6,139 nucleotides of DNA from Bacteroidetes bacterium UBA1952 (lineage in GTDB: Bacteria; Bacteroidota; Bacteroidia; Chitinophagales; Chitinophagaceae), in the NCBI GenBank assembly GCA_002336725.1, contig DDEO01000085.1:1-6139 (forward strand). The letters run 5' to 3'. A program made the translations under genes and the position numbers. Numbering within the stretch: position 1 is the stretch's first letter; the number at the start of each line of letters is the position of its first letter. This document shows, one piece after another, positions 1 to 4,167 of this stretch. A model generated the notes under the pieces. That model worked only from the letters and a program-made list of their open reading frames with translations. It was not told the origin of the DNA and did not search any database.

Positions 1-5
1 CAAAA

Positions 6-25
6 TCCATTCGTGTCCATTCGTG
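6..25. repeat. Perfect 10-bp tandem repeat (TCCATTCGTG x2) at the window edge
   Basis: Two adjacent identical copies of TCCATTCGTG occupy 6-15 and 16-25, just beyond the lipoprotein stop codon (32-34). On the minus strand they read as repeated CACGAATGGA. Similar short ATTCGTG/CACGAAT tandem runs occur, as I recall, in intergenic DNA of several environmental bacterial phyla, so this is probably the edge of a longer intergenic repeat cut by the window. No function can be assigned from two copies. Confidence 0.6.
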
Positions 26-31
26 GCATCT

Positions 32-652
32 CTAAATCGTCCACTCGTCATGCACCAATGCCACGATATAATACCGATCATTGTATTTTTCAAATACCAT
101 TCGCAGCGCCTTCCAGTCCATCTCCTTTTTTCCCGGCACAAAACTTTCCACCACTACGCCATCCGGAAACGCATACTCCAGATTGTTGAGTGTGTTGCCA
201 CGCGGTGGTGTTTTCCGGAAATACATCGAATCGCTGCCGGCAAAATCGCGGTCGTAGATAAAACGCTGGGCGTAGGCCTTCGGCGTGAGTTTAATAGAAT
301 CGCCCGTGCCATCGAAAAAGCCCCAGAGGACGCGCCGCGCCGTGTCGGAAGAGAAGCGAATGCCAACTTCTTCGGGGGTCATCTGCACCGTTTTTTCACT
401 GTTTACATAGCCATAGGGCGAAAACGTCAATCCTTCTACCGGATGCACCAGTTCGCTGATGCGTTTGTAATCTTTGTCGTGCAATGCCCGCAATGTAGTA
501 TCGGCGATGCGGCGAAGCTGCTCCTCGTCTGATGGACCTTTTTCCACGACCGGCGCGGGCGCTTCGGCCACTTTTTTGACTGGCGGCGCAGCGGTGCAGG
601 CCGCAACCAAGACTGCGCCCACAAGCAGTATTTTTAAAGAAAAGAATTTCAT
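32..652 (-). CDS. Uncharacterised lipoprotein ending in a conserved HDEWTI motif
   Basis: A 206-residue protein of unknown function, predicted to be membrane-anchored by lipidation. The N-terminus is a lipoprotein signal peptide: Lys2 and Lys7, a hydrophobic stretch at about 8-17, and a lipobox Val-Ala-Ala-Cys with the lipidated Cys19. A Pro/Ala/Val-rich linker (about 20-40) leads to a globular domain (about 41-206) with a helical start, GLTFSPYGYV at 74-83, WGFFDGTGDSIKL at 110-122, a GNTLNN segment at 152-157, MDWKALRMVFEKY at 178-190 and the terminal HDEWTI. From memory, a family of hypothetical bacterial lipoproteins shares the FSPY, DG(S/T)G, MDW-LR and HD(E/Q)WTI segments; it has no known activity. 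The fold may be NTF2-like, which is a guess. The start at 652 is preferred, though an in-frame ATG at 658 would add only two residues. No Shine-Dalgarno sequence precedes either. The reading frame stays open upstream to 1180, but that part is antisense to acs and gives no plausible protein. Transcribed divergently from acs. Confidence 0.85.
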   Translation of the reverse strand: MKFFSLKILLVGAVLVAACTAAPPVKKVAEAPAPVVEKGPSDEEQLRRIADTTLRALHDKDYKRISELVHPVEGLTFSPYGYVNSEKTVQMTPEEVGIRFSSDTARRVLWGFFDGTGDSIKLTPKAYAQRFIYDRDFAGSDSMYFRKTPPRGNTLNNLEYAFPDGVVVESFVPGKKEMDWKALRMVFEKYNDRYYIVALVHDEWTI

Positions 653-739
653 TTGCATACAAAGTTTAGACACCGGAACCCGGAAACAACTCCGCATTCC
701 AGCATTTTCCGGAAATTTAACCCCACAAAAACCGCCGCC
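653..739. promoter_or_regulatory. Divergent intergenic spacer between the lipoprotein gene and acs
   Basis: These 87 bp must hold, or lie next to, the promoters of both divergent genes. I find no convincing match to the Bacteroidota -33/-7 pattern (TTTG ... TAnnTTTG) at a suitable distance on either strand, and no sigma-70 style pair. A TAAACTTTG segment on the minus strand (662-670) is close to the -7 element but has one base too many and lies only about 10 bp from the lipoprotein start. The clearest structure is the 10-bp palindrome TTTCCGGAAA at 706-715, listed separately. Neither gene has a purine-rich ribosome binding site here. Confidence 0.5.
706..715. promoter_or_regulatory. Palindrome TTTCCGGAAA in the divergent spacer, possible operator
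   Basis: A perfect 10-bp palindrome sits 24 bp upstream of the acs start codon and 53 bp from the lipoprotein start, where a dimeric regulator of one or both genes could bind. The same core, TTCCGGAA, also occurs seven times inside genes of this window. It may therefore be a common word of this genome rather than a dedicated operator. Confidence 0.25.
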
Positions 740-2656
740 ATGTCTTTTTCCTTCCAGATAAAAAGCCTTGAAGAATACCACGAGCACTACCGCGAAAGCA
801 CCGAATTTCCGGAAAAATACTGGGCCAAAGTATCCAAAAATTTCCGTTGGAAAACGCCCTGGCAAAAGGTTCTGGAATGGAATTTCAACGCGCCGGATGT
901 GCGCTGGTTCGAAGGCGCAAAGCTCAACATCACCGAGAACGCACTCGACCGCCACGCCGAAAATATTCCGGAAAAGCCCGCCCTCATCTGGGAACCCAAC
1001 GACCCCGAAGAACATCCGCGAACCCTGAGCTACAAGACGCTCTACGAAAAGGTCTGCCAGTTTGCCCACGTCCTGAAAAACAACGGCGTACAGAAGGGCG
1101 ACCGCATCTGTATTTATATGGGTATGGTTCCGGAACTGGTGGTTGCCGCACTCGCCTGCGCCCGCATTGGTGCGGTGCATTCCATTATTTTCGGCGGCTT
1201 CAGCGCACGCAGCATTGCCGACCGCCTCACCGACGCGGGCGCAAAGATGATCCTCACCTGCGACGGCGCTTTCCGGGGCGGCAAAACAACACCGCTCAAA
1301 GAGCTGATAGACGATGCGCTGGAGACCTGCCCGTTTGTGGCGCGCGTGATTGTGCTTACCCGCACCCGCCAGCCGGTGAGCATGATTAAGGGCCGCGACC
1401 TGTGGTGGGAAGACGAAATCCGCAAGGTAGAATCAGCAGGAAATCCGGATTTTCCGGCAGTGGAAATGGATGCCGAAGACCCGCTTTTTATTCTCTACAC
1501 CAGCGGCTCGACGGGCAAGCCCAAAGGCGTGGTGCACACCTGCGGCGGCTATATGGTATGGACGACCTACACGTTTGTGAACGTCTTTCAGCCGCGGCCC
1601 GACGATGTTTTTTTCTGCACCGCCGACATTGGCTGGATCACCGGCCACTCCTACATTGTGTATGGCCCACTCTGCGCCGGCAGCACGGCATTGATGTTTG
1701 AAGGCGTGCCCACCTGGCCCGACGCGGGCCGTTTCTGGGAGATTATCGAGCGCCACCGCGTAAATATTTTCTATACCTCGCCCACGGCCATTCGCAGTCT
1801 GATGACGTATGGAACTGCACCTTTGGAAGGGAAGGATTTGAGCAGTCTGCGCGTGCTGGGCAGCGTAGGCGAACCCATCAACGAAGAAGCCTGGCACTGG
1901 TTTCATAGAAATATTGGCAAGGAAAAATGTCCTGTTGTAGATACCTGGTGGCAGACGGAAACCGGCGGCATTCTGATAAGCACACTGGCAGGCATCACAC
2001 CCGAAAAACCCGGCTTTGCAACCCTGCCCTTGCCGGGAGTGCAACCCGTGCTTTTTGATGAAAAAGGCCATGAAATTTCCGGTAATGGCGTTTCCGGAAA
2101 TCTGGGTATCAAAGCACCCTGGCCGGGTATGCTGCGCACCACCTGGGGCGACCATGAACGCTGCCGCAACACGTATTTCACGGCCTATCCCGGCTCTTAC
2201 TTTACCGGCGATGGTGCCCTGCGCGACGAAAACGGCTTCTATCGCATCACGGGCCGCGTGGACGATGTGCTGAACGTGAGCGGCCACCGTATTGGCACGG
2301 CAGAAGTAGAAAATGCACTCAATATGCACAGCGGCGTGGTAGAAAGCGCCGTCGTAGGCTACCCACACCCCATAAAAGGACAGGCCATTTATGCATTTGT
2401 GGTGTATGAAGGCCGCCACGACGAGGAAGACCTCACGCGGCAGGACATCCTGCAAACCGTTTCCCGACTGATAGGCCCAACGGCAAAACCGGAAAAAATC
2501 CAGTTTGTAGCCGGCTTGCCCAAGACGCGCAGCGGCAAAATCATGCGCCGCATCCTGCGTAAAATAGCCGAAGGCGAGGCCGAAAACATCGGCGACACTT
2601 CTACCCTGCTCGACCCGGCAGTGGTGGAAGAAATTGCGGCCGGACGGCTGGAATAG
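740..2656 (+). CDS. acs: Acetyl-CoA synthetase, AMP-forming
   Basis: Cytosolic enzyme that activates acetate in two steps: acetate plus ATP gives acetyl-AMP and pyrophosphate, then CoA gives acetyl-CoA and AMP. It lets cells grow on or scavenge acetate. The 638 residues match the family length (E. coli Acs has 652). Visible motifs: an N-terminal ACS region with EYHEHYRES and the W-(K/R)-VLEWNF segment; the phosphate-binding loop YTSGSTGKPKG at about 253-263; VDTWWQTETGG at about 400-410, with Trp404 in the acetate-pocket position; the adenylate and hinge region TGDG at 489-492 (Asp491), Arg506 in ITGR, and SGHR ending at Arg517; and PKTRSGK at 594-600, whose Lys600 corresponds to the lysine acetylated by Pat-type enzymes and restored by sirtuins in Salmonella Acs. 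All key residues are intact. The ATG at 740 is chosen because homology begins there; an upstream in-frame TTG at 653 would add 29 unrelated residues. It converges on the cheB gene and is probably transcribed alone. No acetyltransferase or deacetylase gene is in the window. Confidence 0.98.
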   Translation: MSFSFQIKSLEEYHEHYRESTEFPEKYWAKVSKNFRWKTPWQKVLEWNFNAPDVRWFEGAKLNITENALDRHAENIPEKPALIWEPNDPEEHPRTLSYKTLYEKVCQFAHVLKNNGVQKGDRICIYMGMVPELVVAALACARIGAVHSIIFGGFSARSIADRLTDAGAKMILTCDGAFRGGKTTPLKELIDDALETCPFVARVIVLTRTRQPVSMIKGRDLWWEDEIRKVESAGNPDFPAVEMDAEDPLFILYTSGSTGKPKGVVHTCGGYMVWTTYTFVNVFQPRPDDVFFCTADIGWITGHSYIVYGPLCAGSTALMFEGVPTWPDAGRFWEIIERHRVNIFYTSPTAIRSLMTYGTAPLEGKDLSSLRVLGSVGEPINEEAWHWFHRNIGKEKCPVVDTWWQTETGGILISTLAGITPEKPGFATLPLPGVQPVLFDEKGHEISGNGVSGNLGIKAPWPGMLRTTWGDHERCRNTYFTAYPGSYFTGDGALRDENGFYRITGRVDDVLNVSGHRIGTAEVENALNMHSGVVESAVVGYPHPIKGQAIYAFVVYEGRHDEEDLTRQDILQTVSRLIGPTAKPEKIQFVAGLPKTRSGKIMRRILRKIAEGEAENIGDTSTLLDPAVVEEIAAGRLE

Positions 2657-2709
2657 ACGGGCAATAGGCTCGCAAATAATTCAGATCCGCCTCTGCAAAC
2701 CTGCTCATC

Positions 2710-2735
2710 GGCGCTGCGGCGATTTTGCCAGCGCC
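2710..2735. terminator. Inverted repeat between converging acs and cheB, possible transcript end
   Basis: GGCGCTG (2710-2716) and CAGCGCC (2729-2735) form a perfect 7-bp GC-rich stem with a 12-nt loop. It lies 53 bp after the acs stop and directly after the cheB stop codon (2738-2740), so it could end both converging transcripts. Neither strand has a run of T after the stem, so it is not a classical intrinsic terminator; it may instead stabilise a 3' end. An overlapping small GGC/GCC pairing (2718-2720 with 2727-2729) competes with it. Confidence 0.4.
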
Positions 2736-2737
2736 CT

Positions 2738-3316
2738 CTACATCACAAACTGATTTAAATACCCGGAAATTTCCGGAATATCACGGGCGGATGCTTCGGG
2801 GTTGCGCGTCAGCGCACCACCGGGCATCGCCGGAAATTCTGCCATCCCGGGCAATTGAATAAACGCCTGCCCGCCGGCTTTCAACACCGCCGCAATGCCT
2901 GCCGCGCCATCGGTATTGGCACCACTCAGCAACACCACCAAGAGGTTTTTTACGCCTGCCCAAACAGCACCCTGCAAGGTTACATCAATACTCGGACGGC
3001 TGAAACAGACCGGCTCGCTGTACTCGAGGGCAAAATTGCCATCCGTTTCTACCAATAAATGATAGTTCTGCGGAGCCAGATAAATATGCCCTGCCTGAAT
3101 TGGGTCTTTGTCTTCCGGCTCCCGGACGGGCGTGCTGCAATGCTGCGATAAAATCTCGTGCAGATTGCTATGCACATTGCGCTGCCGGTGAACGACCAGC
3201 AAAATGGCGGCACGGAACGTAGCAGGCAGTGCGCTCAGCAGCAACATCATCGGCTGCATAGAACCGGCAGATCCACCCATGATCACCATCTTAGCTGCGG
3301 CATTCGAGAAAGACAT
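2738..3316 (-). CDS. cheB: CheB-type protein-glutamate methylesterase, catalytic domain only
   Basis: A 192-residue stand-alone CheB catalytic domain, expected to hydrolyse glutamate methyl esters (and possibly deamidate glutamines) on a sensory protein in the cytoplasm. The catalytic triad is visible: Ser16 in GGSAGS (14-19), His43 in LVVHRQ, and Asp136 in LLSGANTDGAAG (129-140). The SRPSIDV segment (106-112) and IYLAPQNYHLLV (78-89) are also typical of the family. Classical CheB is about 350 residues with an N-terminal receiver domain that CheA phosphorylates. Here there is no receiver and no room for one, because the start lies 2 bp after the CheR stop. Activity therefore cannot be switched by its own phosphorylation and may depend on binding the neighbouring kinase or its receivers (inference). 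Stand-alone CheB proteins with the GANxDGA form of the Asp motif are common beside hybrid kinases. It is the last gene of the visible operon; the tight spacing behind cheR suggests translational coupling. Confidence 0.93.
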   Translation of the reverse strand: MSFSNAAAKMVIMGGSAGSMQPMMLLLSALPATFRAAILLVVHRQRNVHSNLHEILSQHCSTPVREPEDKDPIQAGHIYLAPQNYHLLVETDGNFALEYSEPVCFSRPSIDVTLQGAVWAGVKNLLVVLLSGANTDGAAGIAAVLKAGGQAFIQLPGMAEFPAMPGGALTRNPEASARDIPEISGYLNQFVM

Positions 3317-3318
3317 GG

Positions 3319-4134
3319 TTAATACTTTTTGCGATAAATCTTCATCGGGCGCGAGGCAACCTCGAAGCGCGCCTGAATCCGGGCGGAAAGAATGGACTCT
3401 TTGGTGCCCAGCGCCAGAAATCCCAGCGGGGCCAGGCTTTCTGTAAAAAGGCCGAGTACCTGCTCCTGCAAGTTTCGCTTAAAGTAAATAAAAACGTTCC
3501 GGCAAATGATAAGCTGAAATTCGTTGAACACGCCATCGGCCACCAGATTGTGTTGCAGGAAGGTGATTTTCTCGCGCAGTTCTTTCTGAAAGATAGCGTT
3601 GCCGTAGAGCGCCGTATAGTATTGCGTAAAATCCTCTACACCGCCGCTGAGCCGGTAATTCTGGATATATTCTTTGAGCATCGGCGTGGCTACGATGCCC
3701 GCCCGGGCCTTTTCGAGATTGGCGGGGTTGAGGTCGGTGGCATAGATGCGACAACGGGACAACAGTCCGCTTTCCTGAAGCAGGATAGCCATAGAATATA
3801 CTTCCTCGCCCGTGGAGCAGCCGGCGTGCCAGATGTTGATATGCGGGAAGGTCTCGAGAACCGGAAAAATCTGCTTGCGCAAACAGGCATAAAATTCCGG
3901 GTCGCGAAACATCTCGGTTACATTGACCGTGAAATTTTCCAGAAACCAGTTGAACGCGTGCGGGTCCGACTGGAGGCGTTTTCCCAGTTTTTCGAGCGAG
4001 GGTGTATGCGCCAGTTCGGCTACGCGGCGCAGCCGCCGGTGCAATGACGCTTCGGCATATCCGGAGAAATCATAGCCCCATTTTTCCCTGACGAGATTTA
4101 GGAAAGCGTGTACCTGTGGTATCGAGAAAGGCAT
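3319..4134 (-). CDS. cheR: CheR-type protein-glutamate O-methyltransferase
   Basis: A 271-residue S-adenosylmethionine-dependent methyltransferase expected to methylate glutamate side chains of a sensory protein in the cytoplasm. An N-terminal helical CheR domain (about 1-70) includes the basic helix HRRLRR at 32-37. The catalytic domain follows: the TEMFRDP motif (73-79) with Arg77, equivalent to the conserved arginine of TxFFR in classical CheR; the SAM loop HAGCSTGEEVYSMAI (103-117); the acidic ribose-binding ATDLN (132-136, Asp134); and ICRNVFIYF (210-218). The length matches ordinary CheR (about 275-290 residues), with no TPR or PAS fusion. The ATG at 4134 is preferred over an in-frame TTG two codons upstream (4140). 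A 33-bp gap separates it from the kinase stop, and only 2 bp separate it from cheB. Upstream there is only a weak AAGG, not a strong Shine-Dalgarno sequence. With CheB it forms a methylation/demethylation pair, most simply acting on the kinase upstream or on a partner receptor outside the window. Confidence 0.96.
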   Translation of the reverse strand: MPFSIPQVHAFLNLVREKWGYDFSGYAEASLHRRLRRVAELAHTPSLEKLGKRLQSDPHAFNWFLENFTVNVTEMFRDPEFYACLRKQIFPVLETFPHINIWHAGCSTGEEVYSMAILLQESGLLSRCRIYATDLNPANLEKARAGIVATPMLKEYIQNYRLSGGVEDFTQYYTALYGNAIFQKELREKITFLQHNLVADGVFNEFQLIICRNVFIYFKRNLQEQVLGLFTESLAPLGFLALGTKESILSARIQARFEVASRPMKIYRKKY

Positions 4135-4167
4135 TGACAATACAATGTGGCCTTGATTCTTTGGTTT

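Noticed and set aside
39..49. Resemblance of the end of the lipoprotein gene to the ATTCGTG repeat, suggesting that the repeat inserted into the gene
   Set aside because: Two mismatches in eleven bases, and the encoded HDEWTI end appears to be a conserved family feature, so the gene end looks native.
23..532. Plus-strand open frame of 169 codons opposite the lipoprotein gene
   Set aside because: The lipoprotein reading on the other strand has a signal peptide and conserved segments; this one has neither.
653..1180. N-terminal extension of the lipoprotein reading frame up to 1180 on the minus strand
   Set aside because: It runs antisense through the start of acs, has no family-like content, and a clear lipoprotein signal peptide begins at 652.
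1433..2455. 340-codon open frame on the minus strand opposite acs
   Set aside because: It is the shadow of a strongly conserved acs coding sequence; its translation is rich in His, Ala and Cys without domain motifs and has no separate start context.
4132..4147. Small inverted repeat (CATTG/CAATG) covering the cheR start codon, as a possible translation control hairpin
   Set aside because: Only five mostly AT pairs with a 6-nt loop; such stems are expected by chance and there is no further support.
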